Source: an uncultured Eubacteriales bacterium (lineage in GTDB: Bacteria > Bacillota > Clostridia > Oscillospirales > Acutalibacteraceae). From it: a stretch of 64,000 bases of DNA. The DNA is taken from assembly GCA_934466515.1 (NCBI GenBank), contig CAKSLH010000003.1, positions 1 through 64,000 on the forward strand, in the 5' to 3' direction. The notes beneath the pieces are model-generated. The model did no database searches. It saw only the letters and a list, made by a program, of their open reading frames with translations, and was not told where the DNA came from. Position numbers and translations under genes: made by a program. Below, one piece after another: positions 1-8,021 of the stretch (position 1 is the first letter of the stretch; every line of letters starts with the position of its first letter).

Positions 1-93
1 TCTCTTTTTTTACCTAAATTTAACTTTTTTGTGATTACAGACTTAACAAACGAGCAATATAATAAGGGCAGAAAATATGAAAGGATGAAAAAA

Positions 94-981
94 ATGAAAA
101 TAGGAAAAATTTTAAGTCTGTCACTTGCCGCAATTATGACTATAGGAGCACTTGCAGGATGCGGCGCTGCAAAGGACAGCGGAACAAAAGCAAAAATCGA
201 CGACAACATTACGGTTCTTACCCGTGAAGAGGGCTCGGGAACAAGAGGAGCTTTTATCGAGCTTACGGGAATTGAGGAAAAGGACGAGGACGGAAACAAG
301 GTTGATAAAACCATAGCAACCGCCGAAACCACAAACTCGACCTCGGTTATGATTACCACCGTTCAGGGAAATAAAGCTTCAATCGGATACATTTCTTTAG
401 GCTCTTATGACTCAAAAAAGGTTAAAGCACTTAAGGTTGACGGCAGCGAGGCTACAGCCGAGAATGTTAAAAACGGAACCTATAAGGTAGCAAGACCCTT
501 TAATATAGCCACAAAGGGCGAGGCAAAAGGAATTGCCGCCGACTTTATCAAGTTTATCTTAAGCGCCGACGGTCAGGCGATAGTTGAGAAAAACGGCTAC
601 ATCAGCGAGGGAAACACCGGAGCCTATACAGCCGCAAATCTTAAGGGTAAGATTTCGGTAGGCGGTTCTTCTTCGGTAACACCGGTTATGGAAAAGCTTA
701 AGGAAGCCTATGTTAAGCTCAACCCCGATGTAACAATAGATGTTCAGCAGAACGATTCGACCTCAGGCATGAAGGGCGCAATAGACGGTATCTATGATAT
801 CGGCATGGCTTCAAGAGAGGTTAAGGACTCGGAAAAATCCGCAGGTCTTACAGATACTAAAATTGCTCTTGACGGAATTGCGGTAATCGTAAACAAAGAA
901 AACGATAAAACCGACATCACCTCCGAGCAGATAAAGGAAATCTATACAGGCTCTATCACCCTCTGGAGCGAGCTTAAATAA
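94..981 (+). CDS. pstS: Phosphate ABC transporter substrate-binding lipoprotein PstS, circularly permuted
   Basis: Extracellular phosphate-binding component of the Pst importer. The N-terminus is a lipoprotein signal with lipobox LAGC (Cys at about residue 23). The phosphate-binding motif TREEGSGTRGAF lies at residues 42-54, right after the signal, while the segment that is N-terminal in classical PstS (GGSSSVTPVMEKL, then the DIGMASRE and DGIAVIVN stretches) starts near residue 188. The protein ends at TGSITLWSELK, exactly where the classical order would continue into TREEGSGTR, so the two halves are swapped. The first ATG of the frame with a sensible AAGG ribosome binding site is at 94; upstream codons lack one. 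First gene of pstSCAB-phoU. Confidence 0.9.
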   Translation: MKIGKILSLSLAAIMTIGALAGCGAAKDSGTKAKIDDNITVLTREEGSGTRGAFIELTGIEEKDEDGNKVDKTIATAETTNSTSVMITTVQGNKASIGYISLGSYDSKKVKALKVDGSEATAENVKNGTYKVARPFNIATKGEAKGIAADFIKFILSADGQAIVEKNGYISEGNTGAYTAANLKGKISVGGSSSVTPVMEKLKEAYVKLNPDVTIDVQQNDSTSGMKGAIDGIYDIGMASREVKDSEKSAGLTDTKIALDGIAVIVNKENDKTDITSEQIKEIYTGSITLWSELK

Positions 982-1047
982 AACAAATAACAAAAAGGCT
1001 TTCTCTCTGCGAATAAAAGCAGAGAGCTTTGCCATATCGGAGACATT

Positions 1048-1908
1048 ATGAACACTAAATTACAGTCATTCAAAGAAAACGCAATGCGTGTTGTTTTTGC
1101 GGTTTGTGCCTGCGTTTCGATACTCGCCGTAATTTTAATCTGCTTTTTCCTTTTTGCAAACGGAATTCCTACAATCGGCAAAATAGGCGTTAAGGAATTT
1201 TTACTCGGCCTTGACTGGAAACCGTTGCAAAATATTTTCGGAATTCTTCCGATGATAATAGGCAGTATTTATGTAACCGCAGGGGCGGTTGTGATAGGAG
1301 TGCCGATAGGGCTTTTATGCGCGGTATTTCTCGCAAAATTTTGCCCCGATAAGCTTTATAAGGTCTTTAAGCCTGCGGTTGACCTGCTCGCCGGAATTCC
1401 CTCTATTGTTTACGGATTTTTCGGACTCGTCGTTATAGTCCCCGTTATGCAAAACCTTTTCGGCGGAAGCGGAAAAGGCGTGCTTACAGCCTCGATTATG
1501 CTCGGAATTATGATTCTTCCGACAATAATCAGTGTTTCCGAGGCGGCGATAAGAGCCGTTCCCGACAGCTACTATGAGGGAGCCTTGGCTCTCGGAGCCA
1601 CGCATGAGAGAAGCACATTTCTTGCTGTTCTTCCCGCGGCAAAATCGGGAATTACGGCAGGCGTGATATTAGGTCTCGGCCGCGCCATAGGCGAGGCAAT
1701 GGCGGTTAATATGGTTGCGGGAAATCAGGCGATTATACCTAAAAATCTGCTTAGCGGCGTAAGAACACTTACCTCTAATATCGTGCTTGAAATGGGATAC
1801 GCAACCGACCTTCACCGCGAAGCCCTGATTGCTACCGCGCTTGTTTTATTTGTTTTCATCCTTATAATAAATCTTCTTTTCTCACTTGCAAAGAAGGAGA
1901 AAAAATAA
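1048..1908 (+). CDS. pstC: Phosphate ABC transporter permease PstC
   Basis: Inner-membrane permease of the phosphate importer, forming the channel with PstA. 286 aa with about six hydrophobic helices, the first at residues 11-33. The Pst permease signature AGIPSIVYGFFGLVV and the ABC-coupling loop (EGALALGATHERSTFLAVLP, cytoplasmic EAA-like) are visible. The end overlaps the next start (TAATG at 1906-1910), so pstC and pstA are translationally coupled. A GGAG ribosome binding site sits upstream of ATG 1048. Confidence 0.95.
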   Translation: MNTKLQSFKENAMRVVFAVCACVSILAVILICFFLFANGIPTIGKIGVKEFLLGLDWKPLQNIFGILPMIIGSIYVTAGAVVIGVPIGLLCAVFLAKFCPDKLYKVFKPAVDLLAGIPSIVYGFFGLVVIVPVMQNLFGGSGKGVLTASIMLGIMILPTIISVSEAAIRAVPDSYYEGALALGATHERSTFLAVLPAAKSGITAGVILGLGRAIGEAMAVNMVAGNQAIIPKNLLSGVRTLTSNIVLEMGYATDLHREALIATALVLFVFILIINLLFSLAKKEKK

Positions 1909-2792
1909 TGGAAAATATTAAAAAATCAGTTAATTACATGTCCTTTAAGCAAAAGCTTAAAAACCGCCTTAATCATCCGCTTTCATTCATAGTTTTCCTT
2001 TTGACATGGACGGCGGCGGTCATCACGGCGGCGGTTGTGGTATTTCTTATAGTTTACATTCTTATAAAAGGTATTCCTAATATTAAGCCCTCGCTATTTG
2101 CGTGGAAATATACAAGCGAGAATGTTTCTATGATGCCGGCGATTATAAATACCTTGACCTTAACGCTGATGTCGCTGATTTTAGCCGTTCCTATCGGTGT
2201 ATTTTCGGCGGTGTATCTTACCGAGTATGCAAAAAAAGGAAATCCGCTTGTCAAGCTTGTAAGAACTACAACCGAAACCCTCGCGGGAATCCCCTCTATT
2301 GTTTACGGACTTTTCGGTTACCTCGTCTTTGTTATAGCCTGTAAATTCCAGCAGTCGATGCTGTCGGGCGCTTTAACGCTTGCAATTATGATACTTCCCA
2401 CAATGATGAGAACGACAGAGGAAGCGCTCTTATCCGTTCCCGATTCATACAGAGAGGGCAGCTTCGGCTTGGGCGCAGGGAGACTCAGGACGGTATTTAA
2501 GGTTGTTCTTCCATCGGCAGTCCCCGGAATTTTATCGGGAATAATTCTTTCTGTAGGAAGAATTGTCGGCGAGACGGCCGCGCTTATATATACCTCGGGT
2601 ACAGTTGCGGGAATTCCCAAAAACATTTTATCGAGCGGCAGAACACTTTCGGTTCACATGTACGCGCTTCTTAGCGAGGGACTTTATATGGAACAGGCTT
2701 ATGCCACGGCTGTAGTGCTTCTTATAATGGTTTTGCTGATAAATATTCTGTCGGGCTTCCTCGCTAAAAAGGTTTCTGCAAAGAAAGGGTAA
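1908..2792 (+). CDS. pstA: Phosphate ABC transporter permease PstA
   Basis: Second permease of the phosphate importer. 294 aa, N-terminal cytoplasmic tail of about 25 residues, then a long hydrophobic helix and five more. It carries the same AGIPSIVYGLFGYLV signature as PstC and an EAA-like loop (REGSFGLGAGRLRTVFKVVL) that docks on PstB. It shares one base with the pstC stop codon and ends 6 bp before pstB. Confidence 0.95.
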   Translation: MENIKKSVNYMSFKQKLKNRLNHPLSFIVFLLTWTAAVITAAVVVFLIVYILIKGIPNIKPSLFAWKYTSENVSMMPAIINTLTLTLMSLILAVPIGVFSAVYLTEYAKKGNPLVKLVRTTTETLAGIPSIVYGLFGYLVFVIACKFQQSMLSGALTLAIMILPTMMRTTEEALLSVPDSYREGSFGLGAGRLRTVFKVVLPSAVPGILSGIILSVGRIVGETAALIYTSGTVAGIPKNILSSGRTLSVHMYALLSEGLYMEQAYATAVVLLIMVLLINILSGFLAKKVSAKKG

Positions 2793-2798
2793 AAGAAT

Positions 2799-3548
2799 AT
2801 GGATAAATTTACTGTTAATAACCTTAATTTATGGTATAATGATTTTAAGGCTCTTAAAAATATAAATCTCAAAATGCAGTCCAATAAGATAACCGCTTTT
2901 ATCGGCCCGTCGGGCTGCGGAAAATCAACCCTGCTTAAAACGCTGAACCGAATGAACGATCTTGTCGAGGGATGCAGAATCGAGGGTGAAATTCTGCTCG
3001 ATAAGGATAACATATATAAGGATATAGATGTAAACCTTTTAAGAAAAAGGGTCGGAATGGTGTTTCAGAAGCCTAATCCTTTTCCGATGTCGATTTATGA
3101 TAATATTGCTTTCGGACCGAGAACCCACGGAATACATTCTAAGGCTAAGCTTGACGAAATTGTTGAGGAATCCTTAAAAAGCGCCGCAATATGGGACGAA
3201 ACAAAGGATGTTCTTAAAAAAAGCGCGCTGGCAATGTCTGGCGGACAGCAGCAAAGACTTTGTATAGCAAGAGCGCTTGCGGTAAAACCCGAGGTACTTT
3301 TGATGGATGAGCCGACAAGTGCTTTAGACCCGATTTCAACCTCGAAAATAGAAGACCTTGCGGCGGAGCTTAAAAAGAAGTATACTATAATCATGGTAAC
3401 TCACAATATGCAGCAGGCTGTAAGAATTTCGGATTATACCGCGTTTTTCCTTTTAGGCGAGGTTATTGAATTTTCAAAAACCGATGCTATGTTCTCAGAT
3501 CCTAAGGATAAGAGAACCGAAGATTATATTACCGGCAGATTCGGCTGA
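2799..3548 (+). CDS. pstB: Phosphate ABC transporter ATP-binding protein PstB
   Basis: Cytoplasmic ATPase driving phosphate import. 249 aa, the usual PstB length. Walker A GPSGCGKST at residues 36-44, Q-loop MVFQKPNPFP typical of PstB, signature MSGGQQQR, Walker B VLLMDEPTSALDP and switch histidine in VTHNMQQA are all present. The normal LSGG serine motif reads MSGG here, a conservative change. Spaced 6 bp after pstA and 21 bp before phoU. Confidence 0.97.
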   Translation: MDKFTVNNLNLWYNDFKALKNINLKMQSNKITAFIGPSGCGKSTLLKTLNRMNDLVEGCRIEGEILLDKDNIYKDIDVNLLRKRVGMVFQKPNPFPMSIYDNIAFGPRTHGIHSKAKLDEIVEESLKSAAIWDETKDVLKKSALAMSGGQQQRLCIARALAVKPEVLLMDEPTSALDPISTSKIEDLAAELKKKYTIIMVTHNMQQAVRISDYTAFFLLGEVIEFSKTDAMFSDPKDKRTEDYITGRFG

Positions 3549-3569
3549 TATCAAAGGAGATAAAATTTT

Positions 3570-4211
3570 ATGAGAAATAAATTTGACAGCCAGCTTGAAA
3601 AATTAAATCTTGAAATAATCACAATGGGCGCTCTCTGCGAGGACGCTATTTCGGCGGCGGTTAAAGCCCTGCTCGATTCGGACGAAAAGCTTTGCGAAAA
3701 GGTTTTTTCAACCGAAAACGAAATAAATCAGAAAGAAAGAGACATTGAAGCCGTCTGCATGAAGCTTATTTTGCAGCAGCAGCCGGTTGCCCGTGATTTA
3801 AGATATATTTCCTCGGCGCTTAAAATGATTTCCGATATGGAAAGAATAGGCGATCAGGCGGCGGATATTGCGGAAATTACAAAATTTATCAAAAAAGAAA
3901 AGCTCAGCGGAGATATCCATATCAGGGATATGGCGACCGCTGTAATAAAAATGGTTACCGACAGCGTGGATTCCTTTGTTAAAAAGGACCTTACTCTTGC
4001 TAAATCGGTAAACGATTATGACGATAAGGTTGATAATCTTTTTGACTGTATTAAGGACGAAATCGTAAATCTTATATCCTCAGACAAGGAAAACGGAGAA
4101 TTTTGCATAGATATTCTCATGATTGCGAAATATCTCGAAAGAATAGGCGACCATGCGGTAAATATCGCAGGCTGGGTAGGATATTCCGTAACGGGAGTTC
4201 ACGGATTTTAA
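3570..4211 (+). CDS. phoU: Phosphate signalling complex protein PhoU
   Basis: Links the Pst transporter to the sensor kinase and dampens phosphate signalling. 213 aa of two repeated three-helix bundles; each repeat carries the family motif around ERIGDQAADIAE (first half) and ERIGDHAVNIAG (second half), with acidic residues that bind metal in known structures. Classical place directly after pstB; ribosome binding site AAAGGAGA at about 3554-3561. Confidence 0.95.
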   Translation: MRNKFDSQLEKLNLEIITMGALCEDAISAAVKALLDSDEKLCEKVFSTENEINQKERDIEAVCMKLILQQQPVARDLRYISSALKMISDMERIGDQAADIAEITKFIKKEKLSGDIHIRDMATAVIKMVTDSVDSFVKKDLTLAKSVNDYDDKVDNLFDCIKDEIVNLISSDKENGEFCIDILMIAKYLERIGDHAVNIAGWVGYSVTGVHGF

Positions 4212-4230
4212 AAAAACGGAGGTTTCTGAT

Positions 4231-4890
4231 GTGATTTATCTTTTGGAAGATGACGAGAGCATAAGAAAATTTGTTATTTACGCGCTTAATCAGACAGGCT
4301 TTGAGGCCGAAGGCTTCGGTCTGCCGTCACAGTTTAAGGCGGCGGTCGAAAAGAAAGCGCCTAAGCTTGTTTTGCTTGATATAATGCTGCCCGAGGAGGA
4401 CGGCATTTCGGTGCTTTCATGGCTCAAAAAAAGAAGCGAGACCGCTCAGATTCCCGTAATCTTTCTTACAGCGAAATCCAGCGAATACGATAAGGTGACA
4501 GGGCTTGACAACGGCGCGGATGATTACATCACAAAGCCCTTCGGCACAATGGAGCTGATTTCAAGGATAAAGGCGCTTTTAAGGCGCACCTCGAAATCCG
4601 CCGAGGAATACAGTGCAGGCGAGCTTTATGTCTGCCCGTCAAAGCATATTGTAAAGGTAAGGGACGAGGAAATCGCGCTTACATTAAAGGAATTCGAAAT
4701 GCTCTGCCTCCTACTTAAAAACCGCGGAACCGTTTTAACCCGCGACAGACTTCTTGAAGAAATCTGGGGCTATGATTATGACGGCGAGAGCAGAACGGTC
4801 GACGTACATATAAAAACACTCAGAACCAAGCTTAAATCCTGCGGCGAGCTTGTTGAAACCGTAAGAGGAATAGGCTATAAAATAGCATGA
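4231..4890 (+). CDS. OmpR/PhoB-family response regulator of the phosphate regulon
   Basis: DNA-binding response regulator. Receiver domain at residues 1-115 with acidic pair EDDES near the N-terminus, phosphoacceptor Asp50 in LLDIMLPEEDG and conserved Lys in ITKPFG; winged-helix domain at about 125-219 ending RTVDVHIKTLRTKL and VRGIGYKI. Start codon is GTG at 4231, set by GGAGG at 4218-4222; the ATG two bases earlier is out of frame and hits a stop at once. Position between phoU and a PAS-type kinase indicates the PhoB/PhoP role; that assignment is by context. Confidence 0.88.
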   Translation: MIYLLEDDESIRKFVIYALNQTGFEAEGFGLPSQFKAAVEKKAPKLVLLDIMLPEEDGISVLSWLKKRSETAQIPVIFLTAKSSEYDKVTGLDNGADDYITKPFGTMELISRIKALLRRTSKSAEEYSAGELYVCPSKHIVKVRDEEIALTLKEFEMLCLLLKNRGTVLTRDRLLEEIWGYDYDGESRTVDVHIKTLRTKLKSCGELVETVRGIGYKIA

Positions 4891-4903
4891 CGGAGGGAAA
4901 TTT

Positions 4904-6568
4904 ATGACTAAAAAAATCAATCGCGGAATTTTGTTTTCATCGGTGCTTACTCTTGCGGCATGCCTTGTATTTTTTGTAGGCGTTCAGTATCAGATGTATG
5001 ACGATACCTTAAAATCCTCCCTTGAAAGCAAGGCGGAAATAATAAGCCGAAACGCCGATGAGAGCGAGCTTAAGACCTATAACGGTATTAAGGAAAGAGT
5101 AACGCTTATTTCAAGCGACGGTAAGGTTCTTTTCGATAACAAGGCTAAGGCTTCCGAAATGGGAAACCATGCAAAGCGAAAGGAAGTAAAAAACGCACTC
5201 AAAAACGGCGAGGGCTACGATATAAGGCGCTCTGAAACCTTGGGTGTCAAGACCTGTTATTACGCTTTAAAGCTTAAAGACGGGAATATCCTCAGAGTTT
5301 CCGAGGACGCGATGAGCCTGCTTGCGGTAATTTCGGGGCTGTTCCCCGCAATCTGTGCAATTGCCGTTATGACGGTGATTCTCGCGGCGGTGCTCGCAGA
5401 TATAATTTCGAAAAAGATAGTCAAGCCTATAAACAATATGAATCTTGACACTCCCGAATACAATGACGCTTATGACGAGCTGTCTCCCTTTATCACGAAA
5501 ATAAATGATCAGAACAAAAAAATAAGGCGTCAGATTGCCGAGCTTAAAAGAAGCAGGCTTGAATTTGACACCATTGCGGAAAATATGACCGAGGGCTTGT
5601 GCCTTACCGATAAAAAAGGTAATGTTATAATGCACAACTCGGGCTTTGAAAAGATTTTCGGCTCCGATTCGGACATTGACGGCAACAACATTTTAACATT
5701 CTGCCGTGACGAAAGCTTCAGAAAGACACTCGAAAATATCCGTGAAAACGAAAAGAGCGACAGTCTGCTCACAGTCGGCGGAAAGAATTACGAAATAACC
5801 GCAAACCCCGTTTTCGACGAAAACGGTATAGCCTGCGGAGCGGCAGTGCTGGTAGTCGATGTGACCGAAAAGGAAAAGCGCGAGAAATTAAGACGGGAAT
5901 TCACCGCAAATGTTTCCCATGAGCTTAAAACTCCGCTTACCTCAATTCTCGGCATTTCCGATATGATGAAAAATGGAATTGTCAAGGAAGAGGATATAAA
6001 GGGTTTTGCGGCAGACATCAACACCGAGGCGGCAAGGCTTATAACCCTTGTTAACGATATTATAAAGCTTTCTCAGCTTGACGAGGAGCAGGAAAACCCC
6101 GAGGAAGCTGAAACAGTCGACTTAAACGAAATCTCAGAGGAAGTAATAAAAAGCTTAACCCCCGTTGCCGAAAAGAAGCAAATAAAGCTAAAGCTTACCG
6201 GCATTAAGGCAGAAATTCAGGGCGGAAGATCTCTTATATTTGAAATGATTTATAATCTTTGCGACAATGCGGTTAAATATAACCGCGACGGCGGAAGCGC
6301 CGAGATAATAACAGGCACCGAAAACGGCAAGCCGTTTGTTTGTGTTAAGGATACCGGAATAGGCATTCCTAAAGATAAGACCGACAGGATTTTCGAAAGA
6401 TTTTACAGGGTCGATAAAAGCCGCTCGAAATCAAGCGGCGGAACGGGCTTAGGTCTTTCAATCGTAAAGCATATCGCGCTGAGTCTCGGCGGAGAAATAT
6501 CCGTTTCAAGCGAGCTTGATAAGGGCACCGAAATAAAAATAGTGTTCGGTAAAAAGTTTGAAGAATAA
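4904..6568 (+). CDS. phoR: PhoR-type sensor histidine kinase
   Basis: Membrane kinase partner of the preceding regulator. 554 aa: TM1 at about 7-27, an extracytoplasmic segment, TM2 at about 140-165, a linker, a PAS domain around 220-320 (ENMTEGLCLTDKKGNVIMHN), HisKA with His339 in ANVSHELKTPLT, then the ATPase domain with N box (NLCDNAVKYN), G1 (DTGIGIP) and G2 (GGTGLGLSIVKH). Fourteen bp after the regulator, ribosome binding site GGAGGG. The repeat family begins directly after the stop codon. Confidence 0.9.
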   Translation: MTKKINRGILFSSVLTLAACLVFFVGVQYQMYDDTLKSSLESKAEIISRNADESELKTYNGIKERVTLISSDGKVLFDNKAKASEMGNHAKRKEVKNALKNGEGYDIRRSETLGVKTCYYALKLKDGNILRVSEDAMSLLAVISGLFPAICAIAVMTVILAAVLADIISKKIVKPINNMNLDTPEYNDAYDELSPFITKINDQNKKIRRQIAELKRSRLEFDTIAENMTEGLCLTDKKGNVIMHNSGFEKIFGSDSDIDGNNILTFCRDESFRKTLENIRENEKSDSLLTVGGKNYEITANPVFDENGIACGAAVLVVDVTEKEKREKLRREFTANVSHELKTPLTSILGISDMMKNGIVKEEDIKGFAADINTEAARLITLVNDIIKLSQLDEEQENPEEAETVDLNEISEEVIKSLTPVAEKKQIKLKLTGIKAEIQGGRSLIFEMIYNLCDNAVKYNRDGGSAEIITGTENGKPFVCVKDTGIGIPKDKTDRIFERFYRVDKSRSKSSGGTGLGLSIVKHIALSLGGEISVSSELDKGTEIKIVFGKKFEE

Positions 6569-6819
6569 ACATCTAAATCCGTGCCGCAAGGCATACATTG
6601 GTCTAATGTCTAAAATCTAATGTCTAGTATCTAAATGAATACCCCTCAGTCAGCTTACGCTGACAGCTCCCCTCTATATTGACATTCGTCAATAAGAAGG
6701 GAGCCTTTTCTTTAGTCTTGCAGAAACCCAAGCCTCCACTTCAGCCGGAAGGGGAGGTGGCAAAGCGGAGCTTTGACGGAAGGGTTTGGTTACATCAAGT
6801 GCCGTAAGGCACACAAAGT
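6569..6819 (-). repeat. Interspersed hairpin repeat R, copy 1 (reverse orientation)
   Basis: Full copy of a repeat found at least nine times here. In forward orientation (reverse complement here) it reads: GTGTGCC...GGCAC hairpin, ACCAAACCCT, a variable hairpin, CCACCTCCCC...GGAGGCTTGGG, GGCTCCCTTCTT, variable hairpin (TTGACGAATGTCAA), GAGGGGAGCTG, variable hairpin (TCAGCGTAAGCTGA), CTGAGGGGTATT, then TAGATNT heptamers. Begins at the phoR stop codon. No convincing protein is encoded. Confidence 0.9.
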
Positions 6820-6824
6820 TAAAA

Positions 6825-6857
6825 TACCCATGCAGATTTTTAAAATCCGCATGGGTA
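6825..6857 (-). terminator. Terminator downstream of the first XRE gene
   Basis: Nine-bp arms TACCCATGC (6825-6833) and GCATGGGTA (6849-6857), followed on the minus strand by a T-rich run. It ends the XRE transcript just before repeat R copy 1. Confidence 0.75.
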
Positions 6858-6860
6858 AAC

Positions 6861-7112
6861 TTATATCTGACCGCCGTCCTCAAAGGAATAGTTATTCAAA
6901 TCCTTGAAATCTAAAAATTCGCTCAAAGTCATATTAAAAGCAATTGCGATTTTGTGTATGGTTTTAACGCCGGGATTTTTTGTGTTTCCACGGACAATGT
7001 TATCAAGCGTAGACTGCTTGACATCGCTCATTACAGCAAGCTTGTTAATACTGATTTTTCTTTGCTCACATAAGCTTAGTATTCTTTTTACATACAAATC
7101 AGAATATTCCAT
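6861..7112 (-). CDS. XRE-family HTH repressor of cassette 1
   Basis: 83 aa DNA-binding protein, essentially one Cro/CI helix-turn-helix domain (residues 5-68: KISINKLAVMSDVKQSTLDN, then KTIHKIAIAFNMTLSEFL) with a short acidic tail. Ribosome binding site GAGGAAC just upstream. It is divergent from the SLOG gene at 7261 across a 148 bp spacer holding three operator-like dyads, the usual layout of an autoregulated repressor. Codon use is rich in ATA and TTA, unlike the flanking pho and ribosomal genes. A paralogous but clearly different XRE gene occupies the same place in the cassette at 57.9 kb. Confidence 0.85.
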   Translation of the reverse strand: MEYSDLYVKRILSLCEQRKISINKLAVMSDVKQSTLDNIVRGNTKNPGVKTIHKIAIAFNMTLSEFLDFKDLNNYSFEDGGQI

Positions 7113-7130
7113 AGTTCCTCACCGATATTA

Positions 7131-7242
7131 TTACCCGTTTACGAGTTATTTATATGATATCAGTGTTTTTTATTGTATTTACCCGAATATGGGTTGAATT
7201 TTCAAAAGAATTATGCTATCCTTTAATTGCCCGTATATGGGT
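7131..7242. promoter_or_regulatory. Three operator-like dyads between XRE and SLOG genes (cassette 1)
   Basis: Three sites of the form (A/G)CCC-N6-G(G/A)GT: ACCCGTTTACGAGT at 7133-7146, ACCCGAATATGGGT at 7181-7194, GCCCGTATATGGGT at 7229-7242. Site 2 touches the SLOG -35 box, site 3 lies just after the -10 box, and site 1 is upstream of the XRE start. This suits repression of both genes by the XRE protein. Binding itself is inferred. Confidence 0.7.
7194..7222 (+). promoter_or_regulatory. Predicted promoter of SLOG gene, cassette 1
   Basis: TTGAAT at 7194-7199, 17 bp spacer, TATCCT at 7217-7222. A moderate sigma-A type promoter flanked by operator sites 2 and 3; the SLOG start at 7261 has AAAGGAGTG upstream. 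Confidence 0.55.
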
Positions 7243-7260
7243 AATTAAAGGAGTGATAAT

Positions 7261-7674
7261 ATGACCTGTACATTTTTCGGACACCGAAGCTACTGCGGAG
7301 AATGCAATGAAAAGCTTAAGGAAGAAATCGAAAAGGTGATAAATGAAGGAGTAAAGGATTTTTTGGTAGGACATAACGGCGGATTTGACAGTAATGTAAA
7401 GCAAGTACTTGAAGAATTAAAAAAACAGTATACCGATATAAGGTATACTGTAGTATTATCTAGACTTGATAAATACTTAACGGAAAAATATGAAACCGTA
7501 TTTCCCGACGGAATAGAAAACGCTTTGCCCCGTTTCAGAATAATTTACCGCAATAATTGGATGATAAATAATTCGGATATAGTAATATCATTTGTAAGAA
7601 ACGATTTAACAAACGGAGCAAGCCATTTTACGGATATAGCAAGAAGAAAAGGAAAAAGGATTATAAGTATTTAA
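7261..7674 (+). CDS. SLOG/Rossmann-like protein of cassette 1
   Basis: 137 aa protein of unknown function. N-terminal strand motif CTFFGHR, glycine-rich GHNGGFD at about 37-43 and NNSDIVISFV in the C-terminal half resemble the SLOG (DprA/LOG/YspA-like) superfamily, which binds nucleotide-derived ligands; this placement is my inference. No membrane segment or signal peptide. From 7368 to beyond the stop (7696) the DNA is identical to the copy at 57.4 kb (329 bp checked base by base), but the first 107 bp differ at about 14 positions. AT-rich, ATA-heavy codon use. Divergent from an XRE repressor. Confidence 0.75.
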   Translation: MTCTFFGHRSYCGECNEKLKEEIEKVINEGVKDFLVGHNGGFDSNVKQVLEELKKQYTDIRYTVVLSRLDKYLTEKYETVFPDGIENALPRFRIIYRNNWMINNSDIVISFVRNDLTNGASHFTDIARRKGKRIISI

Positions 7675-7966
7675 AATCTAGAAGAATACCCCTCAGTCAG
7701 CTTACGCTGACGACGCTTTTCCTCCGGAAGACGGGAACCCTTTTGTCTGCTGTCGCAGACATTTCCCCTAACAGGGGAATCACCTCTGTATGCTAACGCA
7801 TAAGAAGGGAGCCTTGCTTTAGTTTCGGCAGAGACCAAAGCTTCCCCTTTAGATGAAAGGGGAAGTGTCTTAGCCCGTAGGGCAAAGACGATAGGGTTTG
7901 GTTATATCAGCGGCAAAGCCGCACATTTGTCTAATGTCTAAAATCTAATATCTAAGATCTAAATGT
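7675..7966 (-). repeat. Interspersed hairpin repeat R, copy 2 (reverse orientation)
   Basis: Full copy with an extra module between the CTGAGGGG end and the GGCTCCCTT segment (TTTTCCTCCGGAAGACGGG, then a GTCTG...CAGAC hairpin), also present in copies 6 and 9. Ends in TAGATNT heptamers at 7929-7964. The start abuts the SLOG stop codon with the same junction as at 57.4 kb. Confidence 0.9.
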
Positions 7967-7967
7967 A

Positions 7968-7995
7968 AACCCGCAGGAATAAAATCCTGCGGGTT
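7968..7995 (-). terminator. Terminator of rplJ-rplL
   Basis: Eleven-bp perfect arms AACCCGCAGGA (7968-7978) and TCCTGCGGGTT (7985-7995) 27 bp after the rplL stop codon. Confidence 0.8.
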
Positions 7996-8021
7996 CAAAC
8001 TTTAAATCATTAAAGCTTAAA

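Noticed and set aside
1..60. PhoB/PhoP box upstream of pstS
   Set aside because: Two TTAAC motifs (20-24 and 43-47) are present but not in the 11-bp phased pattern of a Pho box, and the upstream region is cut by the window.
6569..7966. Repeat R as a CRISPR array
   Set aside because: Copies are dispersed, 115-300 bp long, differ in modules and lack regular spacers; no cas genes.
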